Assembly: GCA_017999075.1 (NCBI GenBank)
Contig: JAGOBX010000265.1
Coordinates: 1-5,664, forward strand
Direction: 5' to 3'
From: Candidatus Babelota bacterium
Lineage (GTDB): Bacteria > JAGOBX01
Length of the DNA: 5,664 bases
Shown here: positions 1 through 5,664 of the stretch, piece after piece
Layout: each line of letters opens with the position of its first letter
Position numbering within the stretch: the stretch's first letter is position 1
Program-made: the position numbers and the translations under genes
The notes under the pieces: model-generated
The model's database searches: none
The model's input: the letters and a program-made list of their open reading frames with translations, nothing else
Told to the model about the DNA's origin: nothing

Positions 1-426
1 TGTGAAATTATCTGTAATTTTAAAAAGAATTTCTTTTTCCAGATTTTTATATTTATTGTCATTAGAATTATATAAAGTTAAGAGATATTTGTTTGATTCA
101 GAATAATTTTTTTGTTTTTTTTTAATATCTCCAAGATGATATAAAATTAGGGGTTTGAGCAGTTTTGATGTTTTTAAAATATCTTTTAATATTACTTCGC
201 TATTGGATAATTCATTGATATTCTTAAAACATAGCGCAAGAAGAAATTTTTCTTTTGGTTTGAGATTATTGGGGTTTTCGTTTAATTCAGTTATTGCATT
301 AAGATATTTTTTGTTGAAAAAATTCAAACTTGCGGAATTTGTAAGGTTATTAGTATCTGAAAAAGCTGAGGTTTTAATTAATAATAATATAAAAAAAATT
401 TTTAGAGTTAATCGGGAATAATGCAT
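1..426 (-). CDS. Partial exported protein with TPR-like helical repeats (N-terminal 142 residues; C-terminus beyond the window)
   Basis: Translating the minus strand from the ATG at 424-426 gives 142 codons with no stop up to base 1, so the gene is cut by the window edge. The N-terminus reads as a Sec signal peptide: basic residues (R5, K9), a hydrophobic core IFFILLLI (10-17), then a plausible cleavage site near SAFS-D (residues 20-24). No lipobox cysteine is seen. The mature part is Lys/Asn-rich and helical, with TPR-like segments such as NFFNKKYLNAITELNE (about 35-50) and LYHLGDIKKKQKNYSESNKY (about 95-114), which carry the small and aromatic spacing of tetratricopeptide repeats. An in-frame TAA at 448-450 makes this ATG the first start available; no Shine-Dalgarno sequence precedes it. 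It lies 74 bases after fliN on the same strand. A helical N-terminus of this type occurs in soluble lytic transglycosylases (Slt70 family) and in other periplasmic TPR proteins. The catalytic part, if any, is outside the window, so the function is unassigned. Confidence 0.8.
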   Translation of the reverse strand, partial: MHYSRLTLKIFFILLLIKTSAFSDTNNLTNSASLNFFNKKYLNAITELNENPNNLKPKEKFLLALCFKNINELSNSEVILKDILKTSKLLKPLILYHLGDIKKKQKNYSESNKYLLTLYNSNDNKYKNLEKEILFKITDNFT

Positions 427-439
427 TTGCAGGTATTGT

Positions 440-452
440 ATTATATATTATA
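440..452 (-). promoter_or_regulatory. Possible -10 region(s) for the partial exported-protein gene
   Basis: Two minus-strand TATAAT hexamers lie side by side at 440-445 and 447-452, in the 74-base gap between fliN and the exported-protein gene. The ATG at 426 is 13 bases from the nearer one. No convincing -35 hexamer sits 16-18 bases upstream; the best candidates match TTGACA at only a few positions. In such AT-rich sequence a TATAAT can arise by chance, so read-through from the fliN promoter is an equally good explanation. Confidence 0.3.
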
Positions 453-500
453 TTCGTTTTTAAATTCAGGCTGGAAAATTATAAAAATAAAATTACAGAT

Positions 501-851
501 TTAAATTATTTTTTTTTCGATGTCAGTTATACGTACTATTTCTGTAATCCGCACTCCGAATTTGTCGTCTATAATTACTACTTCTCCTTTAGCTATCAAT
601 TCTCCGTCAACATATATATCTACGGATTCGCCTGCCTGTTTATTCAATTCAATTACTTCGCTTATATCCAGTTCGAGTATTTCACGCAAAGTCATTTTTG
701 TTTTTCCGAGTTCGACTACGATTTCTTTAGGCAAATCAACATACATGCTGATGTCCCTGTTAGAAAATTCCATAGTAGAATCACTAATTGGCGCGAATTC
801 AACCGGGGTAACTAATTTTTTGTCATCTTCATTTTTGAGTATAGTTACCAT
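501..851 (-). CDS. fliN: Flagellar motor switch protein FliN
   Basis: A 116-residue protein whose residues about 34-108 form a SpoA (surface presentation of antigens) domain. Recognisable FliN blocks are VELGKTKMTLREILEL (46-61), a switch-protein hallmark, then AGESVDIYVDGELIAKGEVV (73-92) and FGVRITEIV (98-106). A short N-terminal tail carries PVEFAPI (16-22), resembling the conserved N-terminal peptide of FliN/FliY proteins. FliN polymerises in the C-ring at the cytoplasmic base of the flagellum, binds FliM and FliH, and takes part in torque generation, direction switching and export. The length suits the short FliN type, without the CheC-like part of FliY. The ATG at 849-851 is supported by GGAGG at 856-860, four bases away, and by a promoter just upstream. 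No other flagellar gene is visible, which is unusual because fliN often follows fliM. It ends in a run of nine A (minus strand, 509-517) just before the stop. The family call is secure. Confidence 0.95.
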   Translation of the reverse strand: MVTILKNEDDKKLVTPVEFAPISDSTMEFSNRDISMYVDLPKEIVVELGKTKMTLREILELDISEVIELNKQAGESVDIYVDGELIAKGEVVIIDDKFGVRITEIVRITDIEKKII

Positions 852-881
852 AATTCCTCCAAACTTAAAAAATCTTTTTAT

Positions 882-910
882 ATTTTAACTGAATAAAATT
901 ATTATGTCAA
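882..910 (-). promoter_or_regulatory. Sigma-70-type promoter of fliN
   Basis: On the minus strand a perfect -35 TTGACA (905-910) is followed by a 17-base spacer and the -10 hexamer TAAAAT (882-887). Transcription should start near 875, leaving an untranslated leader of about 24 bases that includes the fliN Shine-Dalgarno sequence GGAGG (856-860). The -35 begins five bases after the uvrA stop codon, so uvrA and fliN are separate transcription units at least in part. This is a housekeeping-type promoter, not the sigma-28 or sigma-54 type common for flagellar genes. It shares TGCTTGACR and a downstream AAAAAGAT (872-879) with the other promoter in the window. Confidence 0.8.
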
Positions 911-915
911 GCAAA

Positions 916-3759
916 TTATTTTTGTGACAAGATTTTTTTTAAATATTGTCCGGTATAAGAATTTTTTGTGGCGGCAATTTCTTCCGGAGTGCCTGTTTTT
1001 ATTATTTTCCCGCCGGCATCGCCTCCGTCAGGGCCTAAATCAATTATGTGATCTGCAGTTTTAACAACATCGAGATTATGTTCAATAACTAAAACGGTAT
1101 TCCCTCCGGATGTTAAACGATTTAATACATCAAGAAGTTTTTTTATGTCATCGAAATGAAGGCCTGTTGTTGGTTCATCCAGTATATAAAAAGTTTTGCC
1201 GGTAGATTTTTTTAAAAGTTCGCCTGCGAGCTTTATTCGCTGCGCTTCGCCGCCTGATAATGTTGGTGCTGATTGTCCTAATTTGATATAACCAAGACCT
1301 ACATCATGCATAACTGACAACTTATGTTTTATTGAAGGAATTTTATCGAAAAATTCCAGAGCCTGATTTACGCTCATATTTAAAACATCATATATATTTT
1401 TATCCTTATATTTGACTTCGAGTGTTTCGGAATTGAATCTTTTTCCTGAACATACCTCACACTGAATAAAAACATCACTTAAAAAATGCATTTCAATTTT
1501 TATTACACCATCTCCCTGACATGATTCGCATCGCCCGCCTTTTACATTGAAAGAAAACCTTCCTGGAGAATATCCTCTGATTTTAGATTCAGGAGTTGAA
1601 GCGAACAGCATACGTATGTCATTAAATAAACTTGTGTAAGTTGCAGGGTTAGACCTTGGAGTTCTGCCTATTGGATCTTGCGTTATGTTAATTACCTTGT
1701 CTATTAAATCAAGATTTTTTATTTCTTGATGTTCTCCTGGTTTTATTTTGGTTTTAAAAAAATGACGATGCAGAGATTTGTAGAGGATTTCATTTATTAA
1801 AGTTGATTTTCCTGAACCGGAAACTCCAGTAACGCAGACTAATAATCCGAGCGGAATTTTTACATTTATGTTTTTCAAATTATTTTCTTTAGCTCCGATT
1901 ATTTCAATATATTTTTTCGGATCTTCAATTCTTCTTGTTTCAGGAATTTTTATTTCAAGTTCCCGCCGTAAATATTTTGCAGTTAAAGAATTTTGTGATT
2001 TTAATATTTCATCAGGTGTTCCAATAGCAACTATTTCTCCTCCATAAATTCCGGCTCCTGGACCTAAGTCCACAACATAATCCGCAGATCTGATCGTTTC
2101 TTCGTCGTGTTCCACAACTATTACCGTATTCCCGAGATTTTTTAAGTCAATAAGAGTTTTTAATAATTTTTCATTGTCGCGCTGATGCAATCCTATGCTG
2201 GGTTCATCAAGAACATACAGTACCCCGACAAGACCGGAACCTACTTGAGTTGCGAGTCTGATTCTCTGACTTTCTCCTCCTGATAAAGTTGTTGCAGTAC
2301 GGTTAAGAGTTAGATAACCTAATCCTACATTAAGCAGGAATTTTAATCTGCAGGAGATTTCCTTTAAAAGCTGTTCAGCTATTTTTTTTTTTTCGCCTTT
2401 AAATTTCAGTTTACTGAAATAATCGTAACAAGCTGATACGGATAAATTACCAATTTGATATATGTTGTAAGCTCTGGTGCCTGAATCATCAGATTCAAGA
2501 GTTACAGATAGAGATTCATTTTTTAACCGTGCTCCTTCGCAGTCAGGACATACTTTTTCACTCATAAAATTTTTATAGAATTCTCTTGCTCCGTCAGAAT
2601 CTGTTTGATTATATCTTCTGAAAAGCATTGGGATAATTCCTTCCCATTTGCCTGAAAATTTAAAATCCATGCGTTCGCTTTTAAATTCTTTCATTATTTT
2701 TTCGCCTTCTGAACCATATAGAATAATTTTCTGTGTTTCTTCCGGCAAATCTTTGAATGGAATGGAAGTTGAAAAATTATAATGTTTTGCAAGAGATCTT
2801 AACTCCTGACGGAACATGCTGTTAGCTGAATTATGAATAAGTATAGCTCCGTCTTCAATACTTTTATTTTTATCAGGAATAATTAAATCAGTATCGAAAA
2901 TATATTGTTTGCCAAGACCATGACATGTGTTACATGCGCCATATGGATTGTTAAATGAAAAATTGCGGGGGGCAAGAGGTTTATAACTTATACCGCATTT
3001 TAAACAAGTTAATTGTTCACTGAATATTCGCGAGCCTTTTCCAGGAACCTCTATTTCTATAAGTCCTGAACTTAAATGCAGTGATGTTTCTACTGATTCT
3101 GTTATTCGGCTTTTAATATTATTTTTCATTACAAGTCTGTCAACAATAACGTATATTGAATGTTTGATGTTTTTTTTTAGTTCAATTTTTTCTTCAAGCA
3201 TATAATCTTTTCCATCAACTCTGACCCTTACAAATCCTTTGTTTCTGAGGTTTTCAAACAATGATTGATATTCTCCTTTCCTGGAAAGCACTACAGGAGA
3301 CAGAACTATAAATTTTTCATTTTCATTGATGATTTCATGGATTTCTGATACTATCTGATCTACTGTTACTGATTTTATAATATCCCCGCATTTATAACAG
3401 CGGATTGTTCCAAGTCTTGCAAATAACACTCTTAAATAGTCATATATTTCTGTTATTGTACCTACAGTGGAACGAGGGTTTCTTCCTGCCCCTTTCTGTT
3501 CAATTGATATGGCCGGGGATAAACCGGTAATTGATTCTACGGCAGGTTTATTCATTTGCCCTAAAAATTGTCTGGCATAAGAAGAAAGCGATTCAATATA
3601 TCTGCGCTGCCCTTCGGCATAAATAGTGTCAAAGGCTAATGTGGATTTTCCGGAACCGCTTAACCCGGTGATAACGACCATTTGTTCTCGTGGTATTTTT
3701 AGCGAAATATTTTTCAAATTATGTTCGTGAGCATTTTTAATTTCAATATAAGTTTTCAT
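916..3759 (-). CDS. uvrA: Excinuclease ABC subunit A (UvrA)
   Basis: A full-length 947-residue UvrA, close to the 940 of E. coli. UvrA dimers scan DNA for bulky or distorting lesions, load UvrB onto the damage and leave before UvrC cuts. It has two tandem ABC ATPase modules. Module 1: Walker [10 protein letters not shown] (32-40), signature LSGGESQ from L492, Walker B with D518-E519. Module 2: Walker [10 protein letters not shown] (645-653), signature LSGGEAQ from L834, Walker B with D861-E862. Two zinc-binding modules are intact: C252/C255 with C276/C279, and C744/C747 with C767/C770, matching the family spacing. The UvrB-binding and insertion regions follow module 1 Walker A. The ATG at 3757-3759 lies three bases after the rarA stop and has no Shine-Dalgarno sequence, so translation is probably coupled to rarA. 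Twelve consecutive A (2382-2393 on the plus strand as T) encode E456-K457-K458-K459-I460. All key residues are present, so it appears functional. Confidence 0.98.
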   Translation of the reverse strand: MKTYIEIKNAHEHNLKNISLKIPREQMVVITGLSGSGKSTLAFDTIYAEGQRRYIESLSSYARQFLGQMNKPAVESITGLSPAISIEQKGAGRNPRSTVGTITEIYDYLRVLFARLGTIRCYKCGDIIKSVTVDQIVSEIHEIINENEKFIVLSPVVLSRKGEYQSLFENLRNKGFVRVRVDGKDYMLEEKIELKKNIKHSIYVIVDRLVMKNNIKSRITESVETSLHLSSGLIEIEVPGKGSRIFSEQLTCLKCGISYKPLAPRNFSFNNPYGACNTCHGLGKQYIFDTDLIIPDKNKSIEDGAILIHNSANSMFRQELRSLAKHYNFSTSIPFKDLPEETQKIILYGSEGEKIMKEFKSERMDFKFSGKWEGIIPMLFRRYNQTDSDGAREFYKNFMSEKVCPDCEGARLKNESLSVTLESDDSGTRAYNIYQIGNLSVSACYDYFSKLKFKGEKKKIAEQLLKEISCRLKFLLNVGLGYLTLNRTATTLSGGESQRIRLATQVGSGLVGVLYVLDEPSIGLHQRDNEKLLKTLIDLKNLGNTVIVVEHDEETIRSADYVVDLGPGAGIYGGEIVAIGTPDEILKSQNSLTAKYLRRELEIKIPETRRIEDPKKYIEIIGAKENNLKNINVKIPLGLLVCVTGVSGSGKSTLINEILYKSLHRHFFKTKIKPGEHQEIKNLDLIDKVINITQDPIGRTPRSNPATYTSLFNDIRMLFASTPESKIRGYSPGRFSFNVKGGRCESCQGDGVIKIEMHFLSDVFIQCEVCSGKRFNSETLEVKYKDKNIYDVLNMSVNQALEFFDKIPSIKHKLSVMHDVGLGYIKLGQSAPTLSGGEAQRIKLAGELLKKSTGKTFYILDEPTTGLHFDDIKKLLDVLNRLTSGGNTVLVIEHNLDVVKTADHIIDLGPDGGDAGGKIIKTGTPEEIAATKNSYTGQYLKKILSQK
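2382..2393. repeat. 12-base A homopolymer inside uvrA
   Basis: The plus strand shows twelve consecutive T (twelve A in the sense strand), spanning codons 456-460 (Glu-Lys-Lys-Lys-Ile) of uvrA. The reading frame continues correctly through it in this sequence. Runs of this length are prone to polymerase slippage in replication and transcription; whether slippage happens here cannot be seen. Confidence 0.9.
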
Positions 3760-3762
3760 AGT

Positions 3763-5082
3763 TTATTTTTTATTTTTAAGATTCTCCCAAAATTCTATTC
3801 GTTTAATAATTTCTTTTTCAAATCCGAAATTTGACGGACTATAAAAACGAGAATTACTAATTCCTTCAGGAAAATAATTTTCATCAACAAAATTATATTT
3901 ATAATCAAAAGGATATTTGTAGTTATTTGAATATCCCATTTGTTTCATCATTTTAGTAGGAGCATTGCAAATGTGAAGAGGAACCGATCTATAGCCGTCT
4001 TCAGCAATAAATTTTTTTGCCGAATTATATGCCATATAAACTGAATTGCTTTTAGGAGCAGACGCCAGATAAATTACTGCTTCAATTATAGCCAATTCTC
4101 CTTCAGGAGAACCGAGCATTTTGTAAACGTTATAGGCATTCAAAGCTACTGTCATGGCATTAGTATCCGCTACTCCGATATCTTCTGAAGACATTCTGAT
4201 AAGCCTTCTTGCTAAATACAAAGGATCTTCCCCTGATTCAAGCATTCTCACACACCAATAAATTGAAGCATTAACATCAGATCCTCTAAGTGATTTATGC
4301 AATGCTGAAATAATATTGTAATGTTCTTCGCCTGTTTTATCGTAATTCATAAATACTGTCTGCATTGCATCCGAAAGTTCAGTTTTGCTTATAATTTTAG
4401 TGTTTTGAGCGATTGCATTTATAAATGATGTTTCAAGAATATTAAGCGCTTGCCTGCCGTCTCCATTTACGGAATTTTTCAGTATATCTATGCAGTCTTC
4501 AGAAACTTCGATATCGGCAAGTAAATGATTCCATTCATTTTTTTTTAATACTGCATTTCTTAGGATTTTTTCAATATCGTCAACAGTTAATGGATATAAC
4601 TTCAAAACTTTTAGACGCGACAATAGTTGCGAATTTATTTCGAATGAAGGATTTTCAGTAGTTGCACTTATTAAATATATGGTCCCTGTTTCAACATATG
4701 GTAAAAACAAATCTTGCTGGTTTTTATTGAATCTATGTATTTCATCAATAAATAGAATTGTCTTTATATTATTTTTTTTTTCATATTCTGCTGTTTCGAA
4801 TATTTCTTTTAAACTTTTTGTGGAGGCGTTAACGCTGTTTAACATTATAATTTTTGAATTTGTAGTTCTGGCTATTATATTTGCTAAAGTTGTTTTGCCT
4901 GAACCTGGAGGTCCCCAGAACAAATAAGACTGGATTTTGTCTGATAATATGGCATTATATAGAATTTTATTTTTTTTGACAAGATGTCCTTGTCCCACAA
5001 AATCTTCTAATTTGTCAGGACGCAGAAATTGAGCTAAAGGAATAAAAAAATCAGAATTCTGTTTTGCCGGAGAATCATTCAT
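3763..5082 (-). CDS. rarA: Replication-associated recombination protein A (RarA/MgsA), AAA+ ATPase
   Basis: A 439-440 residue member of the RarA/MgsA/WRNIP1 family, a tetrameric clamp-loader-like ATPase acting at stalled or gapped replication forks. Numbering from the GTG at 5083-5085: family N-terminal motif PLAQFLRP (16-23) and GQGHL (31-35); Walker A GPPGSGKTT (58-66); Walker B ILFIDE (110-115) followed by IHRFNKNQQD (116-125); sensor 1 region SATTENPS (140-147); arginine finger in LLSR (R157); sensor 2 GDGRQALN (208-215). The MgsA C-terminal domain is present, with ALHKSLRGSD (261-270) and GEDPLYLARRLIRMSSEDIG (285-304). Length is typical. The start is either GTG (5085) or, more likely, the adjoining ATG (5080-5082), which overlaps the receiver stop as TGATG. 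Neither has a Shine-Dalgarno sequence, so reinitiation after the upstream gene is probable. A runs of ten (4772-4781) and nine (4538-4546) occur within it. Confidence 0.96.
   Translation of the reverse strand: MNDSPAKQNSDFFIPLAQFLRPDKLEDFVGQGHLVKKNKILYNAILSDKIQSYLFWGPPGSGKTTLANIIARTTNSKIIMLNSVNASTKSLKEIFETAEYEKKNNIKTILFIDEIHRFNKNQQDLFLPYVETGTIYLISATTENPSFEINSQLLSRLKVLKLYPLTVDDIEKILRNAVLKKNEWNHLLADIEVSEDCIDILKNSVNGDGRQALNILETSFINAIAQNTKIISKTELSDAMQTVFMNYDKTGEEHYNIISALHKSLRGSDVNASIYWCVRMLESGEDPLYLARRLIRMSSEDIGVADTNAMTVALNAYNVYKMLGSPEGELAIIEAVIYLASAPKSNSVYMAYNSAKKFIAEDGYRSVPLHICNAPTKMMKQMGYSNNYKYPFDYKYNFVDENYFPEGISNSRFYSPSNFGFEKEIIKRIEFWENLKNKK
4772..4781. repeat. 10-base A homopolymer inside rarA
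   Basis: Ten consecutive T on the plus strand (A in the sense strand) encode E102-K103-K104-N105 of RarA, just before the Walker B motif. The frame is intact. A nine-base run of the same type lies at 4538-4546 in the same gene. Confidence 0.85.
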
Positions 5083-5459
5083 CACTTAATGGTTTTTAAA
5101 ATATCAGATACAGTTGATTTAAATATGGAAATATTTATGGGTTTTTCAAGCATTTGAACTCCGAACTGCTGAATTTCCGAGAGTTCTTTTATATCTTCAA
5201 TAAAATCTCCTGTTATTAAAATACATTTTATGTTTTTCTGGGCGCATTTTTTGATTATGTCTACCCCTGTTAAATTACTGTTATCATAATGCAAATCTAT
5301 TATTGCTAAACTTATTGAATTTAATTGTTCAAGAGCTTCTATTGCTGTCTCAGGATTTTTTGCCACTACATAATTTTTATCAAAATTTGATAGGGCATTA
5401 AGCATCATAGTTCTTGAATTAGGACAATCGTCGCTTAATAATATAAAATATTCTTTCAC
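5082..5459 (-). CDS. Stand-alone response regulator receiver-domain protein
   Basis: A 125-residue single-domain receiver (REC) protein with no output domain. Landmarks: acidic pair D10-D11 after strand 1 (FILLSDD), phosphoacceptor D55 in LAIIDL, G65, the switch Thr at T83 (CILITGD) and the invariant K106-P107 (MLEKP). The site should therefore accept phosphate from a histidine kinase, none of which is in view. The residue at the CheY Tyr106 position is M103, and the loop after D55 is two residues longer than in CheY and lacks its proline, so it is not a typical chemotaxis CheY. Translation begins at GTG (5457-5459), supported by AAAGGAGA seven bases upstream and a strong promoter; an in-frame TAA at 5493-5495 rules out a much longer form. 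The TGA stop overlaps the rarA start, so the two are co-translated. Partner and role are unknown; a regulator acting by protein contact, or a phosphate sink, are options. Confidence 0.88.
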   Translation of the reverse strand: MKEYFILLSDDCPNSRTMMLNALSNFDKNYVVAKNPETAIEALEQLNSISLAIIDLHYDNSNLTGVDIIKKCAQKNIKCILITGDFIEDIKELSEIQQFGVQMLEKPINISIFKSTVSDILKTIK

Positions 5460-5465
5460 TGAAAT

Positions 5466-5473
5466 TCTCCTTT
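5466..5473 (-). promoter_or_regulatory. Shine-Dalgarno sequence fixing the GTG start of the receiver gene
   Basis: AAAGGAGA on the minus strand, with GGAG at 5467-5470, stands seven bases before the GTG at 5457-5459. No ATG occurs near it in frame, so this site decides the start. It is the only obvious ribosome-binding site of the three-gene operon. Confidence 0.8.
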
Positions 5474-5494
5474 GAGACAGTATATTATCTTTTT

Positions 5495-5523
5495 ATTATA
5501 CAAAAAATAAATAAATACGTCAA
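5495..5523 (-). promoter_or_regulatory. Sigma-70-type promoter of the receiver-rarA-uvrA operon
   Basis: The minus strand has -35 TTGACG (5518-5523), a 17-base AT-only spacer except for its last G, and a perfect -10 TATAAT (5495-5500). A start near 5488 gives a leader of about 29 bases that contains the Shine-Dalgarno sequence. An A8 tract (5541-5548 as T on plus) lies upstream and could act as an UP element. I see no LexA-type operator overlapping it, so nothing in the sequence marks it as SOS-controlled. Confidence 0.82.
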
Positions 5524-5550
5524 GCATATTTTCCTTGTAATTTTTTTTAC

Positions 5551-5577
5551 TTGTATTAAAATTAAGTTTTAATATAA
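5551..5577. repeat. AT-only inverted repeat upstream of the receiver operon
   Basis: Arms 5551-5561 and 5567-5577 pair around a five-base loop (TTAAG), with one G-T wobble on the plus strand (G5553 with T5575) and otherwise only A-T pairs. On the plus strand an 18-base T run begins four bases later, giving the outline of an intrinsic terminator. However, the stem has no G-C pairs and no plus-strand gene leads into it. Its function is unproven. Confidence 0.4.
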
Positions 5578-5581
5578 ATCA

Positions 5582-5599
5582 TTTTTTTTTTTTTTTTTT
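5582..5599. repeat. 18-base T homopolymer in the intergenic region
   Basis: Eighteen consecutive T on the plus strand, ending at A5600. It is the longest homopolymer in the window and lies about 59 bases upstream of the receiver -35 hexamer. Such runs slip easily and bend or stiffen DNA; the exact length should be treated as uncertain because sequencing also errs in them. Confidence 0.9.
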
Positions 5600-5606
5600 A
5601 GGATTT

Positions 5607-5624
5607 AATTAAATTAATTTAATT
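5607..5624. repeat. 18-bp perfect AT palindrome
   Basis: AATTAAATT followed directly by its reverse complement AATTTAATT, centred between 5615 and 5616, with no mismatch. It contains only A and T, so chance formation is fairly likely in this background. A binding site for a dimeric regulator is possible but unsupported. Confidence 0.45.
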
Positions 5625-5644
5625 TTATTTTTAAAACTGAATTT

Positions 5645-5664
5645 GGGAATATTAGGGAATATTA
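5645..5664. repeat. Two tandem copies of a 10-bp direct repeat at the window edge
   Basis: GGGAATATTA occurs at 5645-5654 and again at 5655-5664, identical and adjacent. The second copy ends exactly at the window edge, so the array may continue. It contains the only G-rich triplets in the otherwise A/T-dominated stretch 5601-5664. No gene is seen in the 141 bases from 5524 to 5664 on either strand. Confidence 0.75.

Noticed and set aside
155-421. Plus-strand open frame of 88 codons
   Set aside because: It lies opposite the minus-strand exported-protein gene, which has a signal peptide and TPR-like pattern. The plus frame matches no family I recognise, and all firm genes run on the minus strand.
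427-500. Terminator after fliN
   Set aside because: The only pairing is a four-base AATT match around the CCAGCCTG stretch. There is no stable stem and no adjoining U tract on the minus strand.
520-888. Plus-strand open frame of 122 codons
   Set aside because: It is antisense to fliN, whose conserved motifs are certain. The Ser/Ile-rich translation is typical of a shadow frame.
852-915. Intrinsic terminator after uvrA
   Set aside because: No inverted repeat with a U tract is present; the space is taken by the fliN promoter and leader, so some read-through is likely.
2382-2393. uvrA as a frameshifted pseudogene because of the A run
   Set aside because: The frame is intact on both sides and all ATPase and zinc motifs are present, with normal total length.
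4679-4927. Plus-strand open frame of 82 codons
   Set aside because: It is antisense to the Walker A to Walker B part of rarA, and its apparent hydrophobic segment comes from the complement of Lys/Asn codons.
5582-5604. Polypyrimidine tract followed by AG, like a eukaryotic splice acceptor
   Set aside because: All genes are bacterial in type with operon spacing and Shine-Dalgarno sites; this is a chance look-alike created by the T run.
1-5664. CRISPR array, tRNA, insertion sequence, riboswitch or phage genes
   Set aside because: No spaced direct repeats, cloverleaf-like sequence, transposase motifs or terminal inverted repeats were found, and the leaders before the receiver gene and fliN are too short (under about 30 bases) for a riboswitch.

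Overview
This is a compact, strongly AT-rich stretch of bacterial chromosome (about one third G+C or less, judged by eye) in which every supported gene lies on the minus strand. Read in the direction of transcription, from high to low coordinates, it holds a stand-alone response-regulator receiver protein, the AAA+ ATPase RarA (MgsA), the excision-repair ATPase UvrA, the flagellar switch protein FliN, and the start of an exported protein with TPR-like repeats that runs off the left edge. A flagellar C-ring gene plus a Sec-type signal peptide followed by a helical-repeat domain fits a motile, probably diderm bacterium. The mix of low G+C, many long A/T homopolymers and this gene content would suit a lineage such as Elusimicrobiota, but that is a weak guess; the phylum cannot be fixed from the sequence alone.

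Layout: 5524-5664 is gene-free and made of simple sequence (an 18-base T run, AT-only inverted repeats, and two copies of a 10-bp direct repeat at the window edge). A near-consensus housekeeping promoter at 5495-5523 drives the receiver gene, which starts at GTG behind a clear Shine-Dalgarno sequence. The receiver stop codon overlaps the rarA start, and uvrA begins three bases after the rarA stop. Neither rarA nor uvrA has its own Shine-Dalgarno sequence, so the three genes look like one translationally coupled operon. Five bases after the uvrA stop is a second strong promoter (882-910) for fliN, with a good ribosome-binding site. A 74-base gap separates fliN from the partial exported-protein gene at 1-426, which may have its own weak promoter.

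Functionally, rarA (stalled replication forks) and uvrA (nucleotide excision repair) form a DNA-maintenance pair under the same promoter as a receiver-only signalling protein. FliN belongs to the flagellar motor and is transcribed separately here, away from other flagellar genes as far as the window shows. I see no mobile element, CRISPR array, tRNA, rRNA or toxin-antitoxin system, and nothing that clearly amounts to an undescribed system. The most notable points are the receiver-rarA-uvrA coupling, the shared promoter layout, the long homopolymers (including 12 A inside uvrA) and the partial gene at the left edge.
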